A stretch of DNA of 64,000 bases from Leptospira fluminis (GTDB lineage: Bacteria; Spirochaetota; Leptospiria; Leptospirales; Leptospiraceae). The translations under genes and the position numbers were made by a program. The notes under the pieces were generated by a model. That model was not told the DNA's origin and made no database searches. It worked only from the letters and a program-made list of their open reading frames with translations. Below are positions 39,619 to 50,008 of this stretch, piece by piece; within the stretch, counting starts at the first letter, position 1; each line of letters starts with the position of its first letter. The DNA is taken from contig NZ_RQEV01000003.1 of NCBI RefSeq assembly GCF_004771275.1, forward strand, positions 62,001-126,000. Reading direction: 5' to 3'.

Positions 39619-40890
39619 ATGTCTCGTATTCTTTTAATCGGCTCGGGAGGTCGGGAAAGCGCGATCGCGTACAAATTACGTCAGTCTCCGAAACTCTCCT
39701 CTCTCCACGTATTTCCCGGAAACGGAGGATTTCCCGAGTCGGAACTCCTACCGGCGGGAGCATTCGATCTGAAGAAGAAATCCTCCGTGCAGGAATTCGT
39801 AAAAAGAAACGGTTACGATCTCGTTGTGGTGGGCCCGGAGGATCCTCTTGTGGACGGAATCTGCGACTGGCTGTCCGAGATCGGTGTCCCTACGTTCGGA
39901 CCTTCCGCATATTGCGCGCAAGTGGAAGGCTCCAAAGAATTTGCAAAATCCTTAATGAAGCAGGCAAAAGTTCCGACTGCAAAATACGAATCTTTTTCCG
40001 ATCACACAAAGGCGCTGGACTACGTCCGCAAAGAAGGCGTACCTATCGTGATCAAGGCGGACGGATTGGCTGCGGGCAAAGGCGTCACGGTTTGCTTCCA
40101 CCTCTCCGATGCTGAAGTCGCGTTGAAAGAGATCTTCTTGGATAAGAAATTCGGCGAGAGCGGAAGCAAAGTAGTGATCGAAGAATTCATGGCGGGACAG
40201 GAAGCGTCCGTCTTCGCGATCAGCGACGGAACGGATTACTTCACTCTACCGGCCGCTCAAGACCACAAACGCGCGTTCGACGGCGATCTGGGACCGAACA
40301 CAGGAGGAATGGGAGCATACTGTCCCGCTCCTATCGTGACCGAGAAAGTCCTGGAAAAAGTAAAACGTTCGATTTTCGATCCTATGTTCGAGATCTTCCG
40401 TCGGCAAGGGCATCCTTATAAAGGACTTCTCTACGCGGGTTTGATGATCGATAGTCAAGGAGAACCTAAGGTAGTAGAATTCAATTGTAGATTCGGCGAT
40501 CCCGAAACGCAGTGCGTACTACCCATGCTCGAAGGCGATCTAGTGGAGATATTCACGGCTTCCGCAAAAGGCCGATTATCCGAGACTCAGGCTTCCGTCG
40601 GAAAAGGAGCTTCTACCGTCGTCGTTTTGGCCGCAAAAGGATATCCCGAATCCTATGCAAAGAATATTCCTTTGGAACTTCCGCAAACGGATAGTAAAGA
40701 CGTCGTCGTTTTTCATGCCGGAACCTCAAAAAAGGATGGAAACCTGATCTCTACAGGTGGCAGAATCTTAGGAATCTCGGCTCGGGGATCGGATCTCAAA
40801 GATTCCGTATCGAAAGCATACGCCTATTTAAGTAAGCTGAATGTACCCGATACTTTCTATAGAAAAGACATAGCCGGTAAAGCTCTATAA
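39619..40890 (+). CDS. purD: Phosphoribosylamine--glycine ligase
   Basis: The 423-residue ATP-grasp enzyme starts [20 protein letters not shown] and includes [16 protein letters not shown] and [12 protein letters not shown]. It performs the second step of de novo purine synthesis. The unknown gene downstream starts four bases after its stop, so the two form an operon. Confidence 0.96.
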   Translation: MSRILLIGSGGRESAIAYKLRQSPKLSSLHVFPGNGGFPESELLPAGAFDLKKKSSVQEFVKRNGYDLVVVGPEDPLVDGICDWLSEIGVPTFGPSAYCAQVEGSKEFAKSLMKQAKVPTAKYESFSDHTKALDYVRKEGVPIVIKADGLAAGKGVTVCFHLSDAEVALKEIFLDKKFGESGSKVVIEEFMAGQEASVFAISDGTDYFTLPAAQDHKRAFDGDLGPNTGGMGAYCPAPIVTEKVLEKVKRSIFDPMFEIFRRQGHPYKGLLYAGLMIDSQGEPKVVEFNCRFGDPETQCVLPMLEGDLVEIFTASAKGRLSETQASVGKGASTVVVLAAKGYPESYAKNIPLELPQTDSKDVVVFHAGTSKKDGNLISTGGRILGISARGSDLKDSVSKAYAYLSKLNVPDTFYRKDIAGKAL

Positions 40891-40894
40891 ACTT

Positions 40895-41740
40895 ATGCCG
40901 TTCTTAGTATCCGGAAATATCGACTTAGTGGATCGTTCCAGCCTTCGCAAGCTAGAAAAACATCTCGGGATCATTCTTTCCCCCCACCAATATCCGATCG
41001 AACAGTACAATTTGATCCGGAATTCCTTACGTACGAAATTGGATTCCGAAAATCTAATCCGCAAGATGAGCCGTAGGGAACTACTTTCTTTTATTTATAT
41101 CCTGACACAATTCGGAGACGTGGTCCAGGGAGAAACTCCTCAAGAATATCTGGACGTCGCGGAAATACCGGTTGTTTTGGAATGGCAAAAAGGCCATTTC
41201 ATGATTCCCTACGAAGTCTTGGACTTCTTGGCACACTCCAGAGTGTTCCGAAACCAGAATTACCTCTTTGCTCTCATTCCTGCACTACCGGCTCGGGAAA
41301 AAAAGGCGTGGATCGAATGGATCGGGGCAGGGTACGAAAAAGCCTTCCCCAGAGAGATCAACCACGAATTGTATTTTCAGTGCAGGCATTTGCAGAAACC
41401 GTTCCAAGGAAAAAGTCTAGTTCAGGAAGAACGGATCCGGATCGATCAGCTCTGGGCTCCCGGTAAAAACGAGATCGCGGATTGGTTCTACAAGGGAATC
41501 AGTCCGTTTTACTCCGCAATGAAGGAGCTCCAACGAGCGGAAAGGGATCCTTTTCTTTTGCACGTTTTGGACCTGATCCGTTCGGGAAAACTTGTCCTAA
41601 AACGTATCCCGGAGGAATTTGGCAAAAGGGAACAATTCGATCTAGTCTCCACTGTCGAAGGAAATACCCCCCAACTTAGAGATACGGTTTTTAGCTGGGA
41701 AGTGCAGCGGGAAGAGCGGGAAGATTTTCTTTTTCGCTGA
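40895..41740 (+). CDS. Hypothetical protein downstream of purD
   Basis: The 281-residue protein belongs to no family I recognise. It is soluble-looking, with no signal peptide or membrane helix, and rich in aromatic and charged residues. Its early segment ([21 protein letters not shown]) and the aromatic [19 protein letters not shown] stretch are notable. It follows purD by four bases and precedes prfB by 58, so it is probably transcribed with purD. It may be specific to Leptospira; that cannot be judged without searching. Confidence 0.65.
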   Translation: MPFLVSGNIDLVDRSSLRKLEKHLGIILSPHQYPIEQYNLIRNSLRTKLDSENLIRKMSRRELLSFIYILTQFGDVVQGETPQEYLDVAEIPVVLEWQKGHFMIPYEVLDFLAHSRVFRNQNYLFALIPALPAREKKAWIEWIGAGYEKAFPREINHELYFQCRHLQKPFQGKSLVQEERIRIDQLWAPGKNEIADWFYKGISPFYSAMKELQRAERDPFLLHVLDLIRSGKLVLKRIPEEFGKREQFDLVSTVEGNTPQLRDTVFSWEVQREEREDFLFR

Positions 41741-41798
41741 ATCCGGCTCGTCCCTCCTTCTTCCCCTATCCGAATAAAAAGAATCGCAATCGATCCGC

Positions 41799-42902
41799 AT
41801 GGAAGTTAAGAACGCCAAGGAACTAAAACGCCTTTCCAGAGAACTCCAGGAAAATTTCCTAAATCGCTGGAAACTTTTGAATCTGGACAAAGACCAGGAC
41901 CAACTAAGATCCTTCGAAGAACGAATCTCCGATCCAGGCTTCTGGGATAATCCGGACCAGGCAAAATCGATCAGCCAAAAAAAGACGGAGCTGGAACGAA
42001 AATTGGCCCCCTGGTATGCCATTCGTCAGGACGTGCTCGATTTGCCCGATCTGGTTGAATTGACTCTGGAAGAAAAAGGCGAGGAAGGAGTGGAAGAACT
42101 CAGTTCCGAGTATTCCAGATTAAAAGAAGAATTCGAGAGACTGGAACTTCTAGGAGCTTTGAACGAGCCGGAAGATATGAAACCTGCCTTTTTGAATATC
42201 CATCCGGGAGCGGGTGGAACGGAGAGCCAGGATTGGGCTGAGATGCTTTTTCGGATGTATCTGAAGTATTTCGACAAGAAAGGTTATCAGTACAGCGTGG
42301 TCGATTTTCAGGAAGGGGACGGGGCCGGAATCAAAAACGCCACGATCCATGTGGTGGGTGACTTCGCTTATGGATTTTTGAAATGCGAAAACGGAGTGCA
42401 TCGTCTGGTCCGGATTTCCCCTTTTGACGCGAATAAAAGAAGGCATACCTCCTTCGTTTCGGTACACGTGAGTCCGGAATTGGACGACGATATAGACATC
42501 AAGATAGAGGAAAAAGACGTCAGAGTGGACGTTTACAGGTCCTCCGGAGCGGGCGGACAACACGTAAACACCACCGACTCGGCCGTGCGCATGACCCATA
42601 TTCCTACGGGGATCGTAGTCGCTTGTCAAAACGAACGCTCGCAAATCAAAAACCGCGATACTGCGATGAAAATGCTCAAAGCACGGCTGTATGAGCTGGA
42701 ACAGGAAAGACTAAAGGAAGATCTCGAAAAAAAATCGGGAGAAAAGAAGGATATCGCTTGGGGGAACCAGATTCGGTCTTACGTATTCCATCCTTATAAT
42801 ATGGTCAAAGATCACCGTACGGACTACGAGACGGGAAACGTACAGGCCGTCATGGACGGAGAAATCGAGCCGTTTATCATGGCTTCCTTAAAGACTCTTT
42901 AA
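41799..42902 (+). CDS. prfB: Peptide chain release factor 2, no programmed frameshift
   Basis: The 367-residue protein carries the RF2 stop-codon tripeptide SPF at 207-209 and the catalytic GGQ at 252-254. It reads UGA and UAA stop codons. The coding sequence is open from its ATG to the end with no in-frame UGA at the position of the E. coli +1 frameshift (codon 26): the corresponding codons read AAA CTT TTG AAT. The usual autoregulation by frameshifting is therefore absent. Its last 15 bases overlap the tail of the opposing adenosine deaminase gene. Confidence 0.95.
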   Translation: MEVKNAKELKRLSRELQENFLNRWKLLNLDKDQDQLRSFEERISDPGFWDNPDQAKSISQKKTELERKLAPWYAIRQDVLDLPDLVELTLEEKGEEGVEELSSEYSRLKEEFERLELLGALNEPEDMKPAFLNIHPGAGGTESQDWAEMLFRMYLKYFDKKGYQYSVVDFQEGDGAGIKNATIHVVGDFAYGFLKCENGVHRLVRISPFDANKRRHTSFVSVHVSPELDDDIDIKIEEKDVRVDVYRSSGAGGQHVNTTDSAVRMTHIPTGIVVACQNERSQIKNRDTAMKMLKARLYELEQERLKEDLEKKSGEKKDIAWGNQIRSYVFHPYNMVKDHRTDYETGNVQAVMDGEIEPFIMASLKTL

Positions 42903-44243
42903 GGCCGCCCCTTTTTCCGCGCGGTTTCCGATTCCGTATATCTCCTTGGTCCGCCGGATCCGGGCTTCCATCTCTTTCCAGAGAGTTTCCTTTTGCGGAT
43001 GGAAGGTGGCGTACACTCCTTGCCTGATCAAGTCCACGATTTCGTCCAGAGAGAAATCCAAAAACCTCCAGAGCTTGAAGTATTCGTACGTAAGATTTAC
43101 GTTGAAGATTTCGGGATCGTCCGTATTGATACAAAGAGGAAGGCCCTGATCGTAATAGTAACGAACGGGGTGATTCTGTTCTTTTCTGACGTATTTTCCC
43201 GTAAACACGTTAGACGTCACACATATCTCGATCGGAATTTTGTTCTCACGCAGATAGTTTACGAGTTCCGGGTCCTGGATCGCGGAAGTGCCGTGTCCGA
43301 TCCGTTCCGCCTTGCAAAGTTCCACCGCTTCCCAGATCGCCCAAGGACCGTCGTCCTCTCCGGAATGCGCGACCACTCGTAGGCCGGCCTCCCGGGCTTT
43401 TTTAAAAACTTCAGCATAATCTCTTGCGGGTCCCATCAACTCCGCCCCGCCTAAACCGATCCCGATCACTTCCTTATGTTTTAATTTCAGGACCCGATTG
43501 AGATTATTCATGGCGTTCTCGGGACCGAAGGAACGGGACACGTCGACTAAAATACGGATCTCGATTCCGTCTTTGGCTTTTTCCTCGCGGATTCCTTCCA
43601 CAAGTCGTTCGACCATCTCCTCGAAATCCAAACCGTTCTGAATGAATTTGGAGGGGGCAAAGAAAACCTCCGAGTACAGAATATTATTGGCACGCATGTA
43701 CTCGGCCAAGCTTCCCACAAAGTAGTATAAGTCGGCGGCTTCCTTAACCAGACTTTGGATGAAGAAAAAGACCTGAATGAATCCGTTCAGATCCTTAAAA
43801 TTGAATTTGGCTTCGAACTCCTCGTCGCTGAGGGAGATCCCGTTCTTGGCCATCAACTTCTTCATCGTTTCTTTATTTACGCAGGCCTCCAAATGCAGAT
43901 GGATCTCCGTCTTAGGGAGTTCCCGGATGAAATTGATTACGTCCTGGTCCTGGAGTTTTTGACCGGAAAGGTCGGCGGGTTCCAGAAGAGCAGAAGCGGT
44001 TTTTTTACCGGCTTCCCTACTCTCGGAATCGCCAAGAAGCCAGGCCGGAGGACTGTCTATCTCCAGTTCCAAAAGCCGGATTCTCTCGTTTAGTAGATTG
44101 TTGATCTGCTTATCGAAGGAAATCTGAAGAGAGGAGGAATAGGGTCTGTCCGCAGGAAGACGACTCTTGAGTCGGTTTAATTCCGAGACATCCCGATCTA
44201 GGATTCGGATTCGTTCGAAAATTTCCGCAAAGGGGACACCCAC
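42888..44243 (-). CDS. Adenosine deaminase family protein with N-terminal extension
   Basis: The 451-residue protein has the zinc site HLHLE (115-119), HSGED, the [11 protein letters not shown] loop, and the [10 protein letters not shown] segment of the deaminase fold, with the metal ligands and catalytic Glu/Asp apparently intact. It should convert adenosine or a related base to the inosine form. An unusual extra N-terminal region of about 100 residues, mostly charged helix, precedes the domain. The 3' end overlaps prfB by 15 bases. Exact substrate (adenosine, adenine or modified) is uncertain. Confidence 0.85.
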   Translation of the reverse strand: MGVPFAEIFERIRILDRDVSELNRLKSRLPADRPYSSSLQISFDKQINNLLNERIRLLELEIDSPPAWLLGDSESREAGKKTASALLEPADLSGQKLQDQDVINFIRELPKTEIHLHLEACVNKETMKKLMAKNGISLSDEEFEAKFNFKDLNGFIQVFFFIQSLVKEAADLYYFVGSLAEYMRANNILYSEVFFAPSKFIQNGLDFEEMVERLVEGIREEKAKDGIEIRILVDVSRSFGPENAMNNLNRVLKLKHKEVIGIGLGGAELMGPARDYAEVFKKAREAGLRVVAHSGEDDGPWAIWEAVELCKAERIGHGTSAIQDPELVNYLRENKIPIEICVTSNVFTGKYVRKEQNHPVRYYYDQGLPLCINTDDPEIFNVNLTYEYFKLWRFLDFSLDEIVDLIRQGVYATFHPQKETLWKEMEARIRRTKEIYGIGNRAEKGAALKSL

Positions 44244-44362
44244 TGGTGCAGAATAAGGAAGGGCCGTTCCGATTTCAATTCCGAAAAAGATTCCGGCGGT
44301 TTTCCCCTTATCTTTTTCGAAAAGCAGCCGATGTTTAAAAAAGCCTCGGAGGATTTTGTCGC

Positions 44363-45559
44363 ATGATCACCGCGAGAAAAACGTTCTTACCTTTCGCCCT
44401 ACCCCTAATTTCGGAAAGAGCCGTCGAGGAAGTGGCCGCAGTCCTCCGTTCCGGTTGGGTGACCTCCGGACCCAAGGTAAGGGAATTCGAGGAAGAATTC
44501 GCGAGATACACGGGAGCAGAATACGCATTGGCCCTGAACTCGGCGACCGCGGGACTCCACCTGGCGTTAGAAGCGATCGGGCTATGCTCGGAAGACGCGG
44601 TCTTCGTTCCCGCCGTGACTTTTACCGCAACCGCAGAGACGGTCTGCTACTTCGGAGCGGAACCCATTCTGACGGACGTCGATCCGATCTTCAACCTAAT
44701 GACGGAAACCACGTTAAGAGAAGCGATCCGACGGGAATGCGTCCTTTCTAAAGGGAATCTTGTCCACAAAAAGACCGGAAAAACGGTACGTGCAATCATG
44801 CCTGTGCATCTTGCAGGCGCCATTTGCGAAATGGACGCGTTGAATTCCATCGCGAAAGAATATCATCTTTATGTAATAGAAGATTCCGCTCACGCATTTC
44901 CGGCGATTTATAGGGGAAAAAAGGTAGGCACCCTCGGGGATTTTACGGTCTTCAGCTTTTATGCGACGAAAGGGATCACTACGGGCGAAGGCGGAATGGT
45001 GACGACAAGGCACCCCCATTTTGCGGAGAGAATCAAACTGATGAGATTGCACGGAATCAATCGGGAAACCTTCGACAGACCCGGTTGGTATTATGAAGTC
45101 GTTTCTCCGGGATTCAAATATAACATGAGCGATATAGCGGCTGCGATCGGAGTGGTGCAACTTTCGGAGGCCGACGAACTTTGGAAACGTAGGATCCTAA
45201 TTTCGGAGATTTACCGTTCCGAATTTTCGGACCTGCCCTTCCTACATCTCCCCTTACCCTCCAACGAAGGAGATCACTCCTGGCACCTGTTCCGGGTAGA
45301 GGTGGATCGTGTGCGTGGAAAAATCGATCGCGACATCCTGTGCTCAGAATTAAAAAAAAGGAATATCGGATGCAGCCTCCACTTCATTCCCCTGTACGAA
45401 CATCCGTTTTACCAAAGATTCGGTTACGATAAAAATAATTATCCGAATGCGGACGCGATGTTCCAAAGGACGCTTTCGTTACCTCTTTTTCCCGGAATGG
45501 CAGACGGAGATATCGAGGACGTGGTTGCTGCGGTACGAGACGTCTTTTCCGGGCTCTAA
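44363..45559 (+). CDS. DegT/DnrJ/EryC1-type aminotransferase
   Basis: The 398-residue PLP enzyme has the family layout: SGWVTSGPKVREFE, IEDSAHAFPA, and the PLP lysine Lys203 in SFYATKGITTGEGG. These enzymes add amino groups to nucleotide-linked keto-sugars for lipopolysaccharide, pseudaminic acid or glycan synthesis. It is divergent from the deaminase gene and not adjacent to other sugar genes; the SpsF-SpsG fusion lies about 9 kb away. The keto-sugar substrate is unknown. Confidence 0.88.
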   Translation: MITARKTFLPFALPLISERAVEEVAAVLRSGWVTSGPKVREFEEEFARYTGAEYALALNSATAGLHLALEAIGLCSEDAVFVPAVTFTATAETVCYFGAEPILTDVDPIFNLMTETTLREAIRRECVLSKGNLVHKKTGKTVRAIMPVHLAGAICEMDALNSIAKEYHLYVIEDSAHAFPAIYRGKKVGTLGDFTVFSFYATKGITTGEGGMVTTRHPHFAERIKLMRLHGINRETFDRPGWYYEVVSPGFKYNMSDIAAAIGVVQLSEADELWKRRILISEIYRSEFSDLPFLHLPLPSNEGDHSWHLFRVEVDRVRGKIDRDILCSELKKRNIGCSLHFIPLYEHPFYQRFGYDKNNYPNADAMFQRTLSLPLFPGMADGDIEDVVAAVRDVFSGL

Positions 45560-45602
45560 AGATTCGTTAGAGCTCGTCGCGCAGAAAAGGATCGCGGAGA
45601 AA

Positions 45603-46202
45603 TCAGTTAAAGAAAATATAAAACAAAAAGATCTTAACGAAGAGGACCAGAATTCCCGCTTCCAGATCCGAAGCCTCTTTAGCGTTATCGAAAGAAGTCA
45701 AAGCAACGATCCATTCCTCGACTTCTTCTGCGATTTCTGAATCCTCAAAAAGGGAAAGGTCTATCTTCCTGTATCCGTTTTTGGGAATCGGGACGCCGCA
45801 AGCTCCGCAAAGATCGGATAAAATCTCCACCGCTTCTTCCCGAACGATCCGAGAGAACTCCCCCATATCCTGCGTTTCCAGGAGGACGGCCTCTCCTAAC
45901 TCCAGGACTTCCTCCATAACGGCTTCACTGCCTTCTTCCTCCGCAGTTTCCTTCCATTCGCGCAGGCAATCCAAAAGTCCATCCGCTAAAACCAACATCT
46001 TGTCGGCGGCTTCCCTTTTCTTTTCCTCCGACAAGGATCGAGGGAAGCCTTTCATCCAGGATTCCTGAACCGCGTTCAAGGCACCGTCTCCGCTGCTCAA
46101 AAAATCCAGAAGTAGATATACTAGAGCCCAGGAATTTTCAGGGTGGTGGTTTGCGGATCCGAATTTTTGGAATGTTTGGAATTCTTTGAGCGGAAAAGGC
46201 AT
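45603..46202 (-). CDS. Hypothetical acidic protein
   Basis: The 199-residue protein begins MPFPLKEFQTFQKFGSA and is acidic, largely helical and ends in a hydrophobic tail (ILVLFVKIFLFYIFFN). AGGA precedes the ATG at a spacing of about four. It resembles, by layout, the acidic gene at 59609-60265: an aromatic N-terminus, a helical acidic middle and a hydrophobic C-terminus of similar rhythm. No known family is recognised. It converges with the aminotransferase gene. Confidence 0.65.
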   Translation of the reverse strand: MPFPLKEFQTFQKFGSANHHPENSWALVYLLLDFLSSGDGALNAVQESWMKGFPRSLSEEKKREAADKMLVLADGLLDCLREWKETAEEEGSEAVMEEVLELGEAVLLETQDMGEFSRIVREEAVEILSDLCGACGVPIPKNGYRKIDLSLFEDSEIAEEVEEWIVALTSFDNAKEASDLEAGILVLFVKIFLFYIFFN

Positions 46203-46299
46203 CAGTTCCTAAGAATCCGTTCCTATAGATTCGGCGCAAGCAGATTGCCGACGCAAATCGCTTTTCAATTTCTCTCGATCCGGTAAAATCAGCCTTACA

Positions 46300-47133
46300 A
46301 TGAGGAAATATTTTGCGGCGGTACTCCAACTCAATAGCGGTTCGGATATAAACGCGAACCTAGCCAAATCGGAGGAATGGATCGGAGATGCTTCGTCTAA
46401 AAACGCACGACTGATCGGGCTGCCGGAGAATTTTTCCTTTTTAGGTTCCGAAACGGAAAAATTGGAACGCGCAAAGGAGATAGAAGTCCTTACGTCCAAA
46501 TTCTTGAGCGAAACCTCCCGAAAATTTCGAATCCATCTTTTAGGCGGAGGCTATCCTACCGCTGCAAAAGACGGAAAAATTCTGAATACATCGGCTTTAT
46601 TCGGACCCGACGGAGAAGTAATATTCAAATATTATAAAATTCATCTTTTCGATACCGATCCCGGGGACGGCTTCCAATATAAGGAATCGAGATCCGTTTC
46701 TTCCGGGACGGAACTTCCTACTATTTTTTCCTCGGCGCAATTCGGGAATATCTCCACCGTAATCTGCTACGACCTCCGTTTTCCAGAATTGTTTCGGGCG
46801 CTTTCCTATCGCGGGGCGGAAATCCTGTTCGTACCTTCCGCATTCACGAAACTGACGGGCGAGGCGCATTGGGAACCTCTCTTAAGAGCGAGAGCGATCG
46901 AAAATTTCTGCTATGTGCTCGCCCCGGCTCAAACCGGACGGCACGATAACGGAAGGGAAACCTACGGTCACTCCCTGATCGTGAGCCCTTGGGGAGAAAT
47001 CATAGCTGAGAAAAAGGAAGGAGAAGGGGCCTTACTAGCGGAAATCGATCTGGACCTAATACAGGAAGCGAGGAGGAAAATACCTTCTCTCAAACATAGA
47101 AAATTCATAGCGGAGTGGGAAAAATTTGCCTAA
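46300..47133 (+). CDS. Carbon-nitrogen hydrolase (nitrilase superfamily)
   Basis: The 277-residue enzyme has the Glu-Lys-Cys triad: Glu43 in LPENFSFLG, Lys113 in YYKIHLFD, and Cys156 in VICYDLRFPELF. The sequence is close in style to the Nit2/omega-amidase group. Such enzymes hydrolyse amides such as alpha-ketoglutaramate or deaminated glutathione. The YdeI-like gene overlaps its end by 8 bases, so the two are co-transcribed. Confidence 0.9.
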   Translation: MRKYFAAVLQLNSGSDINANLAKSEEWIGDASSKNARLIGLPENFSFLGSETEKLERAKEIEVLTSKFLSETSRKFRIHLLGGGYPTAAKDGKILNTSALFGPDGEVIFKYYKIHLFDTDPGDGFQYKESRSVSSGTELPTIFSSAQFGNISTVICYDLRFPELFRALSYRGAEILFVPSAFTKLTGEAHWEPLLRARAIENFCYVLAPAQTGRHDNGRETYGHSLIVSPWGEIIAEKKEGEGALLAEIDLDLIQEARRKIPSLKHRKFIAEWEKFA

Positions 47134-47704
47134 GCAGGACGAACAACTCGAACTCCACTTCTCTTCCCGGAAAGAATGGGAAAAATGGTTGAAACAAAAT
47201 CACGGCTCTTCTCCGGGAATCTGGGTGAAGTTGAGTAAAAAGCAATCCGGCATACCTTCCGTATCCTACGAGGAAGCTTTGGAAGTCGCTCTCTGTTACG
47301 GTTGGATCGACGGACAAAAGAAACCTTTCGATTCCGAGTATTGGCTCCAGAAATTTACATTAAGAAAACCGAAAAGTATTTGGTCCCTTAAAAATAGGGA
47401 AAAAGCGGAAGAATTATTCTCCACGGGAAAAATAAAACCGGCAGGATTAAAAGCTATAGAAGAGGCCAAACGAAACGGAGCCTGGGATAAGGCATATGCG
47501 TCTTCGAGTAAGATCGTAGTTCCGGAAGATTTCCAAAAAGCGTTGGAGCAAAACAAGAAAGCTGAGAAATTTTTCGAAACCCTGGACAAGACGAACCGGT
47601 ACGCGATTCTTTTTCGGATTCATAACGTAAAAAAGGCCGAAACGAGAACCAGAAAAATCCGGGAATTCATAGAGATGCTGGAACAGGGAAAGAAGATCCG
47701 CTGA
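47126..47704 (+). CDS. YdeI/OmpD-associated family protein
   Basis: The 192-residue protein has the hallmark EALEVALCYGWIDGQKK and a conserved LRKPKSIWSLKNREKAEEL block of the YdeI/OmpD-associated family, followed by helical repeats. Its role is poorly known; some relatives are linked to stress or peptide resistance. The TTG start overlaps the nitrilase gene. No known partner is adjacent. Confidence 0.8.
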   Translation: MPKQDEQLELHFSSRKEWEKWLKQNHGSSPGIWVKLSKKQSGIPSVSYEEALEVALCYGWIDGQKKPFDSEYWLQKFTLRKPKSIWSLKNREKAEELFSTGKIKPAGLKAIEEAKRNGAWDKAYASSSKIVVPEDFQKALEQNKKAEKFFETLDKTNRYAILFRIHNVKKAETRTRKIREFIEMLEQGKKIR

Positions 47705-47735
47705 GACGGATCCCGACTCTCCTAATTCCTCGGAT

Positions 47736-47933
47736 TTATTTCGGGAGAATTTCCGGCACCTCCCCGACCAAAAAACCGGCCTCTCCGGCGAACGAATCCC
47801 TAAAAATCGACGGTACGACTTCCTTTCCTCCTTCCGGAGACGCGTTTTTATCCGAGAGATCCTTGATCGAAGCGGAACTCCCTCCGCAAAATATTACGCT
47901 TAACACCGAACACGCGATCATCATCATATCCAT
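47736..47933 (-). CDS. Small exported protein
   Basis: The 65-residue open frame has an N-terminal hydrophobic segment (MMMIACSVLSVIFCGGSS) that looks like a lipoprotein signal with Cys at about 16, although Phe before Cys is unusual. The rest is polar. AGGA lies just before the first ATG; Met3 (47927) may be the real start given spacing. It is divergent from the WYL regulator, and TGTCAT-containing repeats lie between them. No family recognised. Confidence 0.5.
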   Translation of the reverse strand: MDMMMIACSVLSVIFCGGSSASIKDLSDKNASPEGGKEVVPSIFRDSFAGEAGFLVGEVPEILPK

Positions 47934-47983
47934 TTTCCTTAAACGGTCTTTTCCCGCATGTTTCCATGATACCTCACATTACA

Positions 47984-47999
47984 TGTCATAATCTGTCAT
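47984..47999. promoter_or_regulatory. Direct TGTCAT repeats, one helical turn apart
   Basis: TGTCAT occurs at 47984-47989 and at 47994-47999, ten bases apart. The same half-site occurs in the palindrome at 48046-48068. Both lie in the divergent region of the WYL gene and the small exported gene, suggesting binding by the WYL regulator. Confidence 0.5.
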
Positions 48000-48045
48000 A
48001 TTTTAACTCCGACGCTTTTTAGGGAAATTCCGATTAAGTCTTGAA

Positions 48046-48068
48046 TACATGACATTAAATGTCATGTA
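48046..48068. promoter_or_regulatory. 23-bp palindrome upstream of the WYL regulator gene
   Basis: Arms TACATGACATT and AATGTCATGTA are perfect inverted copies around one A. The palindrome ends 20 bases before the regulator's ATG at 48089. It is a strong autoregulation candidate. Confidence 0.7.
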
Positions 48069-48088
48069 TTGTACGATAGAATTCGATC

Positions 48089-49042
48089 ATGCGGGCGGAC
48101 AGACTTTTAAATATCCTATTGCACCTCCAAGCCAAAGGCAAAACTACCGCTAGGGAACTCGCGGAAAAATTGGAAGTTTCGGAGCGGACTCTTCACCGGG
48201 ATATGGAAGCTCTCAGTTCGGCCGGAATTCCGATTTACGCAGAAAGAGGGATCGGCGGCGGATGGAGCCTCAGCGAAGGATATAGAACCAACCTAACAGG
48301 AATGAGGCGAGAAGAAGTGCTCTCCCTTCTTCTCCTTCAATCTTCGCGGATTTTGGAGGATTTGGGAAGAAAAAAGGATCTAGATTCCGCTTTTCTAAAG
48401 TTACTGGCCGCGTTACCTCCCGCTTACAAAAAAGACGCGGAAACGGCAAGGCAACGGATTCACATAGACGGAGCCGGATGGAACCAGGCGATTCGAGACC
48501 TCCCGGTCCTCCCTCTGTTGCAGGATGCCGTTTGGGAAGATAGAAAGGTGGAGATTTTATACGAAAAGGAAGGAACTGTTTCTCCCAGAAATTTGGAACC
48601 GTTAGGCCTCGTCGCCAAAGACACGACCTGGTATCTGGTCGCGAGGAGGAGTCGGGAAATCCGGATTTACAGAATTTCCAGAATCCGAGAGGCGAAACTC
48701 ACGACCGAAAGATTCGAAAGGCCGAAAAAATTCGACCTCTCCAAATATTGGGAATCCTGGTTGGAGGATTTCAAAACCAGAATTCCCCAGTACCGCGTTA
48801 AAATACGCATCAAGAGTCCTCTAGAGCTCAAAATCCAACGAAATCCGTTTTTGAAAATTCTAAAGGTGTCTCCGCCAAAAAAAGGATGGAGCGAAATGGA
48901 ATTGGATCTGGAAACCCGGGAATGGGCGATCGGATCCTTAATGCGTTTCGGTTCCGCCGTGGAAGTGCTGCAACCGGAAGAGCTAAAGGAATCCATACTG
49001 TCAAAAGCGGAGGAAATCCTGATTCTATATCGAAAAGGTTAG
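48089..49042 (+). CDS. WYL-domain transcriptional regulator (YafY-like)
   Basis: The 317-residue protein has an N-terminal helix-turn-helix of the DeoR-like type (MRADRLLNILLHLQAKGKTTARELAEKLEVS) and a WYL domain (about 135-200, with TWYLVARRSREIRIYRISRI), then a C-terminal WCX-like domain. WYL domains sense nucleic acids or nucleotides in several regulators. The divergent small exported gene and the palindromic sites suggest local control. Confidence 0.88.
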   Translation: MRADRLLNILLHLQAKGKTTARELAEKLEVSERTLHRDMEALSSAGIPIYAERGIGGGWSLSEGYRTNLTGMRREEVLSLLLLQSSRILEDLGRKKDLDSAFLKLLAALPPAYKKDAETARQRIHIDGAGWNQAIRDLPVLPLLQDAVWEDRKVEILYEKEGTVSPRNLEPLGLVAKDTTWYLVARRSREIRIYRISRIREAKLTTERFERPKKFDLSKYWESWLEDFKTRIPQYRVKIRIKSPLELKIQRNPFLKILKVSPPKKGWSEMELDLETREWAIGSLMRFGSAVEVLQPEELKESILSKAEEILILYRKG

Positions 49043-49114
49043 AACGTTTCCCGCTCGAACATTGTAGATTTTCGCCCCTTCATCCTTCTAATAAATTGCC
49101 CAGATGGTTTGTTT

Positions 49115-50008
49115 ATGACTTTGGATTCGGAAAGCATTTTTACGAAACTAGGCCCGATCCTGGACGCCCTCGACGAAGGAATCGTGATTTTGGATCCGAC
49201 GGGAAAGTCGATCGAACAAAATCGCAGAGCCGCGGAATGGGAAATCGCTTCCGATCCTTTGCAGCAAGATCGCTGGCGGCGCCTCTTCCAAGAATTTCCT
49301 CCGCCCAAATCCATGGTCGTCTCTTTAAGGACTCCGTTCGGAAAAAGAAGGTTCGAAATCCGCTCGGAGAAAGTTCCGAACGAGTACGGTGGACGACCGC
49401 TGACGATGTATTTCTTCAAAGACACCACCGATAGTAGATTCCTGCAAGTAAGACTGAAAAGATTAGAATTTCTGAATTTAAGAAGCCGAGCCAAAATCAG
49501 GAATCTGGAAATGCAAGACTCGCTTACGGGTCTTTTCAATCGGAGTTATACCTCCAACGTTTTTTCCTCCGAATTATCCCGCGCTAAAAGAACCGAAAGC
49601 CGGATCGGTGTAATCGCGATCGATATCGATAGATTGAAAGTGATCAACGACGCGTTCGGAACCGGTCAAGGAGACGAGCTCATCGCCAACGTCGGCAAAA
49701 TCCTTTTGCAAAATTCCAGAAAAACGGACATTGCGGCCAGAATCGGCGGAGAGGAGTTCCTACTGATCCTTCCGGGAGCGGATAGACAAACCGTATTGGA
49801 AAGAGCGGAAAGGATCCGAGACCAGTATTCCCTACTTCGACTTCAAAGTCCGAAAGGATCCATCCAATCCACGCTTTCCGTCGGCGTAGCCATGTTCCCG
49901 GCGGACGGGTCCTCGGAAGATAGCCTGATGCGTTCCGCAAATTCTGCCCTGTACGTGGCGAAACGTTCCGGAAAAAACAGGGTGGTATCCACCGGAAGCA
50001 AGGATTAA
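49115..50008 (+). CDS. PAS-GGDEF diguanylate cyclase
   Basis: The 297-residue protein has a PAS-like N-terminal sensor domain (about 5-110) and a GGDEF domain (about 135-295) with the active-site motif GGEEF at 211-215 and an inhibitory RxxD site (RKTD 202-205) five residues before it. It should make cyclic di-GMP with product inhibition. ATG at 49115 was chosen rather than the in-frame TTG at 49109. Its last four bases overlap the opposing AraC-type gene. Confidence 0.9.
   Translation: MTLDSESIFTKLGPILDALDEGIVILDPTGKSIEQNRRAAEWEIASDPLQQDRWRRLFQEFPPPKSMVVSLRTPFGKRRFEIRSEKVPNEYGGRPLTMYFFKDTTDSRFLQVRLKRLEFLNLRSRAKIRNLEMQDSLTGLFNRSYTSNVFSSELSRAKRTESRIGVIAIDIDRLKVINDAFGTGQGDELIANVGKILLQNSRKTDIAARIGGEEFLLILPGADRQTVLERAERIRDQYSLLRLQSPKGSIQSTLSVGVAMFPADGSSEDSLMRSANSALYVAKRSGKNRVVSTGSKD

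Noticed and set aside
41850..41900. Programmed frameshift in prfB
   Set aside because: The reading frame is continuous with no in-frame UGA; the CTTTTGA string here is not in the frameshift configuration.
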